Source: Heterohyrax brucei (lineage: Eukaryota; Chordata; Mammalia; Hyracoidea; Procaviidae). From it: 64,000 nucleotides of DNA. The notes under the pieces were generated by a model. The model searched no databases. It was not told where the DNA came from and saw only the letters and a list, made by a program, of their open reading frames with translations. Of the stretch, positions 33,061-44,130 are shown piece after piece. A program made the position numbers and the translations under genes. The stretch lies in NCBI GenBank assembly GCA_028571685.1, contig CM053162.1:3476001-3540000 (forward strand), in the 5' to 3' direction. Position 1 is the first letter of the stretch. Each line of letters starts with the position of its first letter.

Positions 33061-36000
33061 ATGGCAGCACTGACCACATACCTATCAATAATTACATTGA
33101 ATGTGAATGGACTGAATGCTCCAATAAAGAGACATTGAGTGACATCTTGGATCCAAAGACATAGCCCATCTATATGTTGCCTACAAGACACTCATCTTAA
33201 ACTTAGAAGAGCCAGTGTGGCAATTCTAATCTCAGATAAAATTGATTTTAATGTAAAATCCACCATCATGGACAAGGATGGACACTATTGCTGAAAGGTT
33301 CAGTACACAAACAGGACTTAATGATATTAAATATTTATGCACCTAATATTAGAGCACCTACACTAAGTCAAAGAAACACTGACTACACACTTAAAAAGGA
33401 GATAGATCACTTCACAATAATAGTAGGAGGCTTCAACACTCCACTGTCAATATTGGACAGATCATCTAGAAAAAAGCTCAGTAAAGACACAGAAGACCTT
33501 GTTGCCACAATTAACCAACTAGACCTCATCAATGCATACAGAACTTTCTGTCCATCAGTGGACAACTACACCTTCTCCAGTGCACATGAAACATTCTCCA
33601 GAATAGACTTTGTATTAGGAAATAAATCAATTCTCAACAAAATCCCTACCATTAAATTAATGCAAAGCATCTTGTCAGATCATAAAGCCATAAAAGTCAA
33701 AATCAACAGCAGAAAAAAACATAGAAAGCAGAACTCATGGAAACTGAATAACACCTTGCTCAAAAAACCACAGGTTATAGAAGAAATCAGGGACGAAATA
33801 AAGGAATTCATGGATTCCAATGAAAATGAAAACATTTTCTACCCAGAACCTATGGGATACAGCCAAAGAAGTGCTCAGTCAGCTCATCTCCGTAAATGCT
33901 CACATCTGGAAGGAAGAAAGAAACCAAATCGAAGAACTGACCCTACAACTTGAACAAGTAGAGAGAGAACAACAGAGGAACCCCTCAGGCACCACAGATT
34001 ATAAAGATTAGAGCAGAACTAAATAAATTAGAGAATACGAGAACAAATGAAAAAATTGAAAAGACCAAACACTGTTTTTTTGAAAAGATCAACAAAGTTG
34101 ACAAACCATTGGCTAAACCTACTAAAGGAAAACAAGAAAGGAAACAAATAACTCAAATAAGAAATGAGAGGGGAGTTGTCACAACAGATCCAGCAAAAAT
34201 CAAAAATATCATAGCTGAATACTATAAACACTGTGTTCTAACAAATTTGAAAACCTGGAGAAAATGGACAAACTCCTTGATTTATGTCACCTACTCAAAT
34301 TATCACAAGGTGAAGCAGCACAACTTAATTAACCCATCACAAAGGAAGAGATTCAAAAAGTCATAAAAAATAACCATCAAGCAAAAAAGTCCAGGCCCAG
34401 ATGGCTTCACCACAGAATTTTACCAAGCTTTTTGAGAAGAGTTATCTCCAATACTACTGAGAGTATTTCACAGTATAGAAAGGGATGGAATACTCCCAAA
34501 TTCATTCTATGAAGCCAGCATAACCCTGATACCAAAGCCAGGGAAAGACTCAACAAAAAAAGAGAACTATAGACCAATGTCACGTCTAGATGTAAAACTC
34601 TTCAACAAAATTCTTGCCAATAGAATACAACAACATCTCCAAAAAATAATCCATCATGACCGAGTTCAGTTCATACCAGGGATGTAAGGCTGGTTCAACA
34701 TGAGAAAATCAGTTAATGTGATGAACTACGTAAATACCACAGAACACAAAAATCACCTGATCTTGTCTATTGATGCAGAAAAGGCATTTGATAAAGTCTA
34801 ACACCCATTCATGCTAAAAACTCTCAGCAAAATAGAAATAGATGGCCATTCCTCAGTGCAATAAAGGCCTTTTATAAAAAGCCAACTACCTACATCATCC
34901 TGAATGGAGACTGAAACAGTTTCCCTTGAGAACAGGAACAGACAAGGATGCCCACTCTTATCTCTCCTATTCAACATTGTACTAGAAGTTCTAGCCAGAA
35001 CAATTAGACAGGACCAAGGAATAAACAGCATCTGCATCAGCAAAAAAGAACTAAAAATCTCCCTACGATTGTATATGCAGAGAATCCCAAAGAATCCATA
35101 GGAAACTATTCAAACTGATATAGGAGTTCGGCAAATTCTCAGGATACAAGATAGACGTAAGTAACTCAGTAGGATTCCTTTATACCAACAATAAGATTAT
35201 TAAGGAAGAAATCACCAAGTCAATACTATTTACTATAGCCCCTAAGAAGATAAAGTACCTAGCAATAAATCTAACCAGAGAAATAACAGACTTTTACAAA
35301 GAGAACTACAAACCCTTACTACAAGAAACTAAGACAGACTTACAGAAATGGAGAAACCTACCCTGCTTATGGATAAGAAGACTTAACATTGTGAAAGTGT
35401 CTATTTTACCCAAAACAATCTACTTATATAACGTAATCCCAATACAAATTCCAGTGACATTTTTTAATGAGATGGAGGAACAGATTACCAACTTTGTCTG
35501 GAAAGGGAAGAAGCCCCGGATAAGTAAAGCATTACTAAAGAAGAAGAACACACTGGGAGGTCTCTCATTACTTGACCTTAGAAACTATTACACTGTCACA
35601 GTAGTCAAAACAGCCTGGTACTGGTACAAAAACAGACAGATAGATCAGTGGAATGGAATCGAGACCCCAGAGATGACATCATCTGCCTATTAACAGTTGA
35701 TATTCAACAAAGGCCCTAAGACATTAAACTGGGGTAAAAAATATCTCTTCAACAAATGGTGTTGGCAAAATTGGATATCCATCTGCAACAAATTAAAACA
35801 AGGCCCACATCATATACCTTACAAAAGACCTAAATATCAAATGTAAAACAATAATGCTCATCCAAGAAAATATAGGAACAACAAAGGAAGGTTTAATGCA
35901 CAATGTAGACAGACTTCAAAATCTTTCCAACAAACCACAAACAACAGAAGTAAAAATAGACAAATGGGAACTACTAAGAATCAATCACTTTTGCTCATCC

Positions 36001-36748
36001 AAAGTCTTTATTAATAGAATTAAAAGGCCACCTACAGATTGGGAAAAAAAATTGGCAATTGTATGTCAGACTGACGCCTGATCTCCATAATCTATAAGGT
36101 GCTACAAAATATTGGTAGTAAAAAGGTAAATCATCCAATTAAGCGATGGGAAAAGGAGGACAGACACTTCTCTAATGAGGAGATCCAGGAACCCAAAAAA
36201 ACACGTGCGAACATGCTCACGGTCATTAGCTATTAAAGAAGCTCAAATGAAAACAACAATGAGATATCATCTTACACCAAACAGGTTGGCCATGATCCAA
36301 AAACACAAAACACTAAATGCTGGAGAAGCTGTGGAGAGATTGGAACTCTCCTACACTGCTGGTGGGATTGCAAAATGGTGCAACCTCTTTGGAAAGTAAT
36401 CTGATGCTCCCTTAGAATAATGGATCTAGACATACCATTTGACCCAGTAATTCCACCGCTTGGAATGTATCCTACAGAATCAAGGCCATTCACACCAATG
36501 ATACATACACACAAATGTTCATCACCGCACAGTCCACAATAGCAAAAAGATGGAATCAATCCAGATGTCCAACAACAGAAGAATGGATAGGTAAACTATC
36601 GTATATATACTCAATGGAACAATATGGAATGATAAAGAACAATGATGATAGCAGGAAACATATCTTAATTTGGTGTCAACTGGAGGACATTATGTTGAGC
36701 GAAAGTAGTCAGTGACAGAAGGACAAATATTGTATGAAACCCCTATGA
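33061..36748 (+). pseudogene. LINE-1 ORF2 of copy E
   Basis: The endonuclease/reverse transcriptase, about 3.69 kb with near-normal overall length. It starts MAALTTYLSIITLNVNGLNA. The endonuclease region includes LSILDRSSRKKLSKDTEDLV and NAYRTFCPSVDNYTFSSAHE (33450-33610). The RT palm shows [20 protein letters not shown] (34951-35010). The catalytic FADD region near 35062-35068 is deleted. The C-terminal part has MKVSILPKTIYLYNVIPIQI (35391-35450) and the end CMKPL then stop at 36746. Stops and frameshifts are scattered through it. Confidence 0.92.
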
Positions 36749-36802
36749 TAAGAACTTAAAAGCAGACTCATGCGTAACAGAAAAGACTATTTGATGACTG
36801 CA

Positions 36803-36835
36803 GGGGTGGGGAGGGCAGGAGGGGGAGGGGGAGGG
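36803..36835 (+). repeat. G-rich polypurine tract in LINE-1 3' UTR
   Basis: Runs of GGGG, GGGG, GGG, GGGGG, GGGG and GGG separated by one to three bases, a good candidate G-quadruplex. Human L1 3' UTRs have a comparable tract. Confidence 0.8.
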
Positions 36836-37087
36836 TTTACATTAAATAGTTTGTTAGAAATTTGGTTGGGTGAAATTGGTGACAGCACACATTAGTAAGA
36901 AGATCAATATTAACGGGACTCCAACACAACTTGTGTACTCCTCCCATCTTAACCCAATATTGCAAGGACAGAGTAGCTGGGCCATGGGGCTGGGACCATG
37001 CTCTCAAGGGAAATCGAGGCTAATTGGCACAACTATCATTTTGCTAATGAGGACTTTCTGCACCCCACTTTGGTGAGTGGTGTCTGG

Positions 37088-37206
37088 GGGTACAGCAAAT
37101 TGTCCCAGCTGCCATCTGAGGGTACAGCAAATGGTCCCAGCTGCCATCTGAGGGTACAGCAAATGGTCCCAGCTGCCATCTGAGGGTACAGCAAATGGTC
37201 CCAGCT
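37088..37206 (+). repeat. 32 bp minisatellite in copy E 3' UTR
   Basis: About 3.7 copies of a 32 bp unit starting GGGTACAGCAAATGGTCCCA, with unit starts at 37088, 37120, 37152 and 37184. Copies B, C and F have one copy at the same place, so this is a local expansion. Confidence 0.92.
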
Positions 37207-38703
37207 CAACAGGATTGGACGATTTCTAAGGACCAAAATGGCATGGGAGAAAGAGAATCCAGAAGCATGTGAGTGGATGTCTACCTCGACTTGTGACCAG
37301 TAGAACCAGATGGTGCCCGGCCACCGCCAGTGATAGCCACAATGGAGCTCACAAAGTTGAGTCTCACTGGCAACAAAAGTATAAATAGGGGTGCACCCTG
37401 AGGTGTCCACTAAAAGACCACAATTGATGGTCCATGGGCCTTGGAGTTCTCCTGGGAGTAGGGCCCCTGGCCCTGATGCTGCCCCTGTCCATAAATCATA
37501 ATGAAGGTCAACTTTTTTGACAGATATAGATTGGACTTGGTGACACAGAGTGACCATATTGTTGTCAGCACTTTATGGTTCTAGGCATCTGTAGGAGGTT
37601 GTTCTGTGACCTCGTGCTGGAGGAAGGGGAATGGGTGGAGAGGAGAAGATAGGAGATTTCAGGGAAGATAAGACATGCACGGAGCAGAGAGGAAGAGTGT
37701 GCTGTCACCATGCACAGAGAGCAGTGGATGCTGCATGTAGGTCAGCAAATTTATATGGGAATGTACATTTTCATTCAATCATAATTAAAAAAAATGAAAG
37801 AGCCAAATTGATTTCCAAAGTTTTTATACCATTTTATATTCCTACCAGCATCACAGCAGAGTTCCAGACGCCCCACAACCTCTCCTACATTTTTGTGTTT
37901 TTTCGATTACTGTCATTCTTGCAGGGTTTAAAGGGTATCTCTCTGTAGTTTTTATTGGAAGTTCTCTAACGCCTAATGATTGTAAGCATCCTGGATGTCT
38001 TCTTTGGTGATGTGCCTGTTCACATCCCTTGCCTGTTGTTTAATTAGGTTATTTGTCTTTTTCTTGTTGAAGTTTTCCAGTATCTTGTAGACTATGGAGA
38101 CTAGATGGCAATCAGATTTGTGGTAGCCAAAAATTCTTTCTCATTCTGTAGGTAGTCTTTTTACTCTTGGTGAAGTCTTTGGATGAGTATTTGAATGTCA
38201 GGAGTTTCCAATTATCTATTTCCCTTCTGGTGTTTATACACTGCTGGTAATATTTTGTTTATCTGTTTATGTCATGTATTAGGGCTCCCAACACTATTTT
38301 TATTTTTTCTTACATGATCTTTATTGTTTTAAATTTTATATTTAAGCCTTTGATCTATTTTGAGTTAGCTTTGTGCATGATGTGAAATACGGATCTTGTT
38401 TTGTTTTCTTGCAGGTGGATATCCAGTTATTCCAACACTATTTGTTAAAGAGACTTCATTACCAGTTTATAGACATTGGACCTTTGTCAGATATCAGCTG
38501 CTCATAGGTGGATGCTGTTATATCTGAATTCTCAGTTCTGTTCCATTGATCTATGTATCTGTTTTTGTATTAGTACCATGGAATTTTGACCACTGTGACA
38601 GTGCAATACTTTCTAAAGTCTGTTAGTGTTGGGCCTCCCACTTTGTTCTTCTTCATTAATAATTTGATTAGGCAGTGCTTCTTCTCTTTCCATATGAAGT
38701 TGG

Positions 38704-39185
38704 AGTTTTAATCTTCTAGTGCTGCTGTAACAGAAATACTACAAGTGGTGGCTTTAAAAAGAGGAATTGTATTTGTCACAGTCCAGTAAGCTAAAAGTTC
38801 AAATTCAGAGTGTCAGCGTCAGAGCAAGGCTTTCTCTGCCAGCACTGGAGGAAGGTCCTTGTCATCAATCTTTCCCTAGACTGGGGAATAAGCTTTTGAA
38901 GGACTCCAGTCCCTTCCAAAGGACTTGTTCAGCTCCTGGTACAACTTTCTTTCTGATGATGTGAGGTCCCCAGAAGTCTCTATCCATCTCACTTCTTTAT
39001 ATCTCAAGAGACTGTCTCAAGGCACAAAACAAACTCACACACTGAATCTTGCTCTATTAGCACAACTGCTGCCCATCCACCCTCATTAACATCATAGAGG
39101 CAGGAATTCCAACACATGATATCAAAAATCATGGTCCCATCAAACAGCTGCAGAGTTTTTAGAGAATACAATTCAACTCATGATG
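38704..39185 (-). mobile_element. MaLR-like solo LTR in copy D
   Basis: Antisense LTR of about 480 bp starting with the family text TTCTAGTGCTGCTGTAACAG and ending near AACTCATGATG. Terminal dinucleotides have decayed. The LINE-1 on both sides is continuous (GAAGTTGG then TGATTC). GTTGG versus GATGG at the edges suggests a 5 bp TSD with one mismatch, but the exact boundary is ambiguous. Confidence 0.8.
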
Positions 39186-39352
39186 GTGATTCTTTTTCTC
39201 TATCCCATTAAAAATACCATTGGAATTTGGATTGGGATTGTATTGTATCTATAGATCATTTTGTGTAGAATAGACATTTTCAAGATATTAAAAGTCTCTC
39301 TATCTTTGAACAACATGGATTTTTCCATTTATGTAGGTCATTTGGTTTCTTG

Positions 39353-39516
39353 GAAAACCCTGGTCGCATAGTGGTTAAATGCTACGTCTGCTAACCAAAG
39401 GTCAGGAGTTTCAATCCACCAGGCACTCCTTGGAAATTCTATGGGGCAGCTCTACTTTGGCCGATAGGGTCACTATGAGTCAGAATCGACTAGATAGCAG
39501 TGGGTTTGGTTTTTAG
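39353..39516 (+). mobile_element. AfroSINE (complete) in copy D
   Basis: Complete plus-strand copy: GAAAACCCTGGTCGCATAGT, GTTTCAATCCACCAGGC (B box), CTCTATGGGG-type centre, AGTCAGAATCGACTAGATAG tail and GGTTTGGTTTTTA end. A perfect 12 bp TSD TTTGGTTTCTTG flanks it (39341-39352 and 39517-39528). Confidence 0.95.
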
Positions 39517-40324
39517 TTTGGTTTCTTGCAGCAGTGTTATGTAATTTTCTTTGAATAGGTCTTTTACATCTTGGATTAGAATTATTCATAGGCATTTTGA
39601 GTTTTAGTTTGTTAGTGTCTCTAAGTCTAATGTATGTCTTCTGCAAGCAGCATATTAAATGGGTCATGTTCTTTTAATCCAGTCTGCTACTCTCCACCAC
39701 ATTATTGCTGCATGTAGTCTATTTACACTGTATTTATGAGCTTAGGGCTGGATTTTGATTGTGTAGGGGTGTGTGTGTGTGTGTCTGGGGGAGTAAACAA
39801 TTCCTTTGTTCCCTTTAGTTTTCTGTGCTGAGTCTTTTTCTTTATATGTTTTCTTTGTATAATTTTTCATTGTTGGTTGTTTTCATGTTTGCTGAGACTT
39901 CATGTTTTTCTTATTTATTATTTCTGTGTATAGGATTGATAGTCCTTTGTGGTTACCTTAATATTTATCCCTATTTTTCTAATTTTAAGCCAGTCTTTCT
40001 AACACCTTGGCTTACTCTCAATATGAAAGATCTGTAACTACATTTTCTTTTGAGTCCTTTTGTTATTGTTGTTATAATGTTTACATAATGACAGCTTGTT
40101 TCCCTTTTTTTCAGTGTTTTGCCTAAGATTTATTTTTATTATTACCCTATTTGGATTGAATTCAGTTTCTCTACTCTGTGTTCTGCTCTTGAATTATTAT
40201 CTGATGCTAGCACTTGGCTTGGCTAGGCTATTGATTTTCTACTCAAAAGACTGCCTTTAGTATTTTGAAAATTCTCTAAATTTCTGTTTATCTGGAAATG
40301 TTCTGTTAATGTCATATTTGAGAG

Positions 40325-40440
40325 ACATATATAATATATCATATTATATAATATATAATACATAATATGCCAGCCAAGCCACGTGCCGACGAGTTGGATC
40401 TGAAAAAAAAAAAATATATATATAATGTATTATGTATAGA
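40325..40440. repeat. AT-rich microsatellite with embedded scrap
   Basis: TATAATATATCATATTATAT-type dinucleotide repeat lies on both sides of a GC-rich 35 bp scrap, GCCAGCCAAGCCACGTGCCG then ACGAGTTGGATCTGA, followed by an A-run (40403-40414). The scrap resembles an antisense AfroSINE tail. The whole lies in the ORF1 side of copy D. Confidence 0.6.
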
Positions 40441-40837
40441 TATATAATTCTTGGCTAACAGTTATTTTCCTTTAAGGCTTTGTGAATGTTGTCCCAATGC
40501 CTTCTTGCCAGCATGGTTCTGTGGAGTAGTCCTAGCTTAGTCTTACTGATTGCCCTTTGTAGGTTATTTTTTGTTTATCCCTAGCCACTTTTAGAAGTAT
40601 CTCCTTATTTTTTATTTTTGTCAGTTTTGATTATAATATGCCTTGATGTCTTTCTTTAGAGATCTACTTTGTGTGGAGTTCACTGAGTGTCTTGGATAGG
40701 TATCTTCTCATGTTTTGTGATTACAGAAACATTCTGTTGACAAATCTTTGACAATTCTCTGTACTTTCTATTATCCCCACTTATTCTGGTATTGCAATCA
40801 CTCAGATTATTCCTCTTCATAAAATCTCACATAATTA

Positions 40838-42268
40838 CTAGTTTCTTTTTTTATTTTTTTACTATGACTGAATGAAAATGTACATTCCCATTTAACTTTG
40901 CACCTCCACCTATATGCAGCTCCCACTGCTCTCCCTGCCTGGTGACAGCACTCTCTTCCTCTCTGCTTCATACATGTCCTATCCTCCCAACAGTCTCCTA
41001 TCCCATCCTTTCCACCCACTCCCCTTCCTCCAGTAAGAGGTGAGCAGGATGATATCCTGTAGATGCACAGAACCATAAAGTGCCCACAAGATATGGTCAC
41101 TCTGTGTCGCTAGGTCAAATCCACTGCTGTCCGAAGACTTGATCTTCATTACTATTTATGGACAGGGGTCACATCAGGACCAGGACCCCTGCTCCCAGGG
41201 GAACTCTGAGGCCCCTGGACCATGAGTTGCAATCTTTTAGTGGAGATCTTAGAGTCCACCCCTTTTTCTACTTGTGTTGCCAGTGAGACTCAATTTTCTG
41301 AGCTCCATTGCATCTATCACTGGTGCTTGCTGGGCACTATCAGGTTCTTCTGGTCACGAGTTGATGTAGACATCCACTCACATGGGTCTCTCTGTCTTCT
41401 GGGTTCTCTTTCCCCCGTGTCATTTTGGACCTCATTGAGCATTGGTTCCTGCTCAGTTGAGATCATTTGCTGTATCCTCAGATGGAAGGTTGGCAGCTTT
41501 TGAGATCCCAGACACCACGCACCAATGTGGGGTGCAGAGGACTCTCTTAGGAAAATGCCAGTTGTGCCAGTTGGCCTTGATTTCCCCTAAGAACATGGTC
41601 CCCGGACCCCTGACCCAGCTACTCTGTACTTGCAATACTGGGTTAAGATGGGAGGAGTACTAAAGTTATGTTGAAGTCCAGATAATATTGGTCTTCTTTC
41701 TAATGTATGCTGTCACCAATTTTATCCAACCAAATTTCTCACAACTATCTAATGTAAACCCTCCCCCCTCTCCCTCATGTCCTCCCCATGCATCTGTATG
41801 CTTTTAAGTTCTTACCGTAGGGGCCTCATAAAGTATTTGTCCTTCTGTCACTGACTACTTTCACTCAACATAATGTCCTCCAGTTGAGCCAGGTTATGAG
41901 ATGTTTCCTGAAATCATCATTATTCTTTATCATTGTATGGTGTTCTATTCAGTATATATACCATAGTTTACCTATCCAATTCTCTGTTGTTGGGCATTTG
42001 GGTAGATTCCATCTTTTTACTATTGTGGTCTATGCTGCGATAAACATTTGTGTGCATTAGTGTGAATTGTTTTGATTCTGTAGGATATATTGTGAGCAGT
42101 GGAATTGGTGGGTCAAATGGTATATCTAGATCCAGTTTTTCAAGGGAGTGACAGATTGCTTTCCAAAGTGGTTGTACCATTTTGCAATCCCACCAACAGT
42201 ATAGGAGAATTCCAATTTCTCCATAGCCTCTCCAAAATTTGTTGTTTTGCATTTTTTTGGATCATGTC
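40838..42268 (-). mobile_element. LINE-1 copy F, 5'-truncated
   Basis: A 1.43 kb minus-strand LINE-1 with a complete ~1 kb 3' UTR (40838-41825) and only the last ~440 bp of ORF2. A T-rich stretch at the left marks the A-tail. No TSD is visible. The copy D sequence on the two sides is not continuous: about 220 bp present in copy A (12205-12425) are missing, suggesting insertion with a target deletion. Confidence 0.88.
41826..42268 (-). pseudogene. LINE-1 ORF2 end of copy F
   Basis: Last part of ORF2: NNKFWRGYGEIGILLYCWWD then CKMVQPLWKAI at 41968-42252, followed by PFDPPIPLLTIYPTESKQFT. It is truncated at its 5' side, has lost the catalytic core and contains frameshifts. Confidence 0.85.
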
Positions 42269-43460
42269 CAACTGCATTTTGTCTCATCGCTTTCCTCATT
42301 TCTTGAACAGTTCCAAATATTAAGCTCTTGCGTTTTTCCTTTATACTTCCAGGAAGTTTACTTTTCTTCTGGAAAACTGGATTTGTTGTTTTGGGAGCTT
42401 TCTGATGAAATCGTGGTTTCCTTCCTTAAGTGCTTTGATATGATATTTTATTTCTGAGCCATCAATAACTATATTTATTTATTTTATGTTAACCTACTGT
42501 GTTCTAGCTTCTTGTTTTCAAATGTACAATTAGGCTGGTCATGTGTGATGGTTTGGTTATTCTTGTCTCTGAAATTCTAATATCCTTTCACCACATGGTT
42601 AGAGCTATTACTAGATGTGGGATCCCAAGAGTCTGTTTACTTTTTTTTAATATGGATTCAGCTCAGGTATCTAGGTAGTCAGTCACCAAGTGTGTGAGTT
42701 AGCCTCTTGCCTCCCCTCCTAGGTGGGCAGGGGTTCTTGGTGTATTCACTGGTGTCTAGTTGCAGTTCCTGAGAACAGCATGGGCTAACAGCTAACCCTT
42801 AGTGTCTGTGAATACGGCTTACTCCCTTATGTCTTAATGTAGATAAAAGAACAATTTCAGCCATGATTTTCTGGCTTAGGGTAGTCAGAAGAATTTCTTT
42901 TTTATTTTTTTATTTTCCCCTTCCCTGAGTTTGTAAGATTTTTCACCCTCGCAGTTTTAGAGAATGGACCAGGGCAGGCTTAACGAGACTGACTTCCAGA
43001 TAAGTTAATGATGTCAGACACCCAAGCTGGGTACATTGCAGAGAAGGAAGAGTGAGTGCTGGTAGAAGGAAGATTGGTCTATCTCAAAGGAAAGATTCAG
43101 ATGTTCATGTGATAGGTTGTATGCAAAAACTTAGTTTTCAACAATCCAATGCTGTCTCCCAACTGTCTCTGTAGTGGTAAAAATTACTCCCATTAAGGAG
43201 GATGCCCACCAATGTCTACTACCTGGCTGAAATTGTCTCCTGGGAAAGTCAGGTCTGTAGAATCCTATGTACTTCTGGCTCTACTCTCCATTCCTCATTT
43301 CTCAACCTTCCATTTGATGTTCAGGACACCTAGGATGTCATATATATTGGATTTATTTGTTCTTTTGGGTTTTTGTTGTTAGAGGCATCACTGGAATCAT
43401 CTGTCTACACCACCATCCTGGTCTCACCCTCCTACACTTTTTAGCTGTAACTTAAAGAGT

Positions 43461-43600
43461 GCTCAGAGTATGGTGCAGTGGTTCAGAGCTATGCCTACTT
43501 ACCAAAAAAGTCAGCAGTTCAAATCTACCTGCTGGTTCTTGAAAAACCTTATGGGAAAGTTTTCTGTTGTGTATGGTTGCTATGAATAACAAGTTCAATT
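43461..43600 (+). mobile_element. AfroSINE (decayed)
   Basis: ATGGTGCAGTGGTTCAGAGC, AAAGTCAGCAGTTCAAATCT, then TTGCTATGAATAACAAGTTC preserve head, B box and tail order. Confidence 0.7.
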
Positions 43601-44039
43601 TTGGGCTTGGATAAGGAGTAGTTAGGTTTTTAGTGAGAAAGAATAGAGTCTGCAGAGAGTCAGGAATATGCCATCTTGTCTTTGTAGCCAGTGTTCTCTG
43701 GAGCTTTGTCCCAAATGCCTCTGGTGTTTTCTCAGCACTCATAGTTAAATCCCACTGAAAGTGAGAACAGAGTCAACATCACAGCATGAGCCTCCTATGC
43801 CTGGCTGAGCAGGACCCAGGTGCACTTAAGTCTTAGAGACAGTCTACTGGGCATTGCAGTAGGACTCTTATCCATGGGTGCAGCCTTTGCTGCAGTGATG
43901 TCTACTGAAGAGTGTTGAGTGTCCAAGCCTTGTCCATGATCAAGAGGAGTAGAGGCTGAAGTGCTGCTTAGAGTCTGGCTAATGATATTCCCAGGTCTAC
44001 TTCAGTAGATGAAAAAAATGCATAAGCTAAAGGGATGGA

Positions 44040-44130
44040 GGAAACCCTGGTAATGTAGTGGTTAAGTGTTACAGTTGCTAACCAGAAGGTTGGCAGTTCA
44101 AATCCAAGTGCTCCTTGGAAACTCCTGCAG
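44040..44130 (+). mobile_element. AfroSINE, 3'-truncated
   Basis: Clear head: GGAAACCCTGGTAATGTAGT, AGGTTGGCAGTTCAAATCC, CTCCTTGGAAACTC. The sequence leaves the consensus at about 44130 and the tail is missing. Loss of the 3' rather than the 5' end implies a later deletion. Confidence 0.8.

Larger units (their letters stand above)
30711..37795 (+). mobile_element. LINE-1 copy E, full length (7.1 kb)
   Basis: This is a full-length LINE-1 on the plus strand, opposite to most LINE-1s here. The 5' UTR is at 30711-31749, ORF1 at 31750-32650, the inter-ORF spacer at 32651-33060, ORF2 at 33061-36748, and the 3' UTR with A-rich end at 36749-37795. The flanking GAAACAGCCAA (30700-30710) and GAAAGAGCCAA (37796-37806) are an 11 bp TSD with one mismatch. 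It landed in the ORF2 remnant of copy D. It has several stops and frameshifts and a deletion in the catalytic motif. Confidence 0.93.
36749..37795 (+). other. LINE-1 copy E 3' UTR
   Basis: About 1.05 kb and homologous to the 3' UTRs of copies B, C and F. It has a G-rich tract near its start (36803-36835), a 32 bp tandem repeat (37088-37206) and an A-rich end (37785-37795). A 173-codon antisense frame here (37036-37557) runs through the tandem repeat and is a chance frame. Confidence 0.85.
37807..39600 (-). pseudogene. LINE-1 ORF2 C-terminal remnant of copy D
   Basis: Antisense text of the ORF2 C-terminal third, interrupted by an LTR (38704-39185) and an AfroSINE (39353-39516). Landmarks at DNA level include the complement of the TGGTACTAATACAAAAACAGA region near 38557-38580. 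At about 39598-39603 the sequence jumps to the endonuclease region, so the reverse-transcriptase core is missing. Non-functional. Confidence 0.75.
28566..43437 (-). mobile_element. LINE-1 copy D (old family), heavily interrupted
   Basis: One old LINE-1 on the minus strand is recovered as segments. They are: 3' UTR 28566-29507 and about 30286-30400; ORF2 C-terminal part to 30699, 37807-38703, 39186-39340 and 39529-39600; endonuclease scrap 39600-39700; inter-ORF spacer to about 40300; ORF1 about 40300-40837 and 42269-42480; 5' UTR to 43437. Interrupting elements are an RTE (29508-30285), LINE-1 copy E (30711-37795), an LTR (38704-39185), an AfroSINE (39353-39516) and LINE-1 copy F (40838-42268). 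Colinearity of the segments with copies A and B supports this reconstruction. Confidence 0.82.

Noticed and set aside
37088-37206. Direct repeats considered as a possible CRISPR array
   Set aside because: Units are tandem with no unique spacers and lie in a mammalian LINE-1 3' UTR.
37036-37557. 173-codon open frame on the minus strand
   Set aside because: It lies antisense to the LINE-1 copy E 3' UTR and is lengthened by the 32 bp tandem repeat, whose four units repeat a similar peptide. No independent coding evidence.
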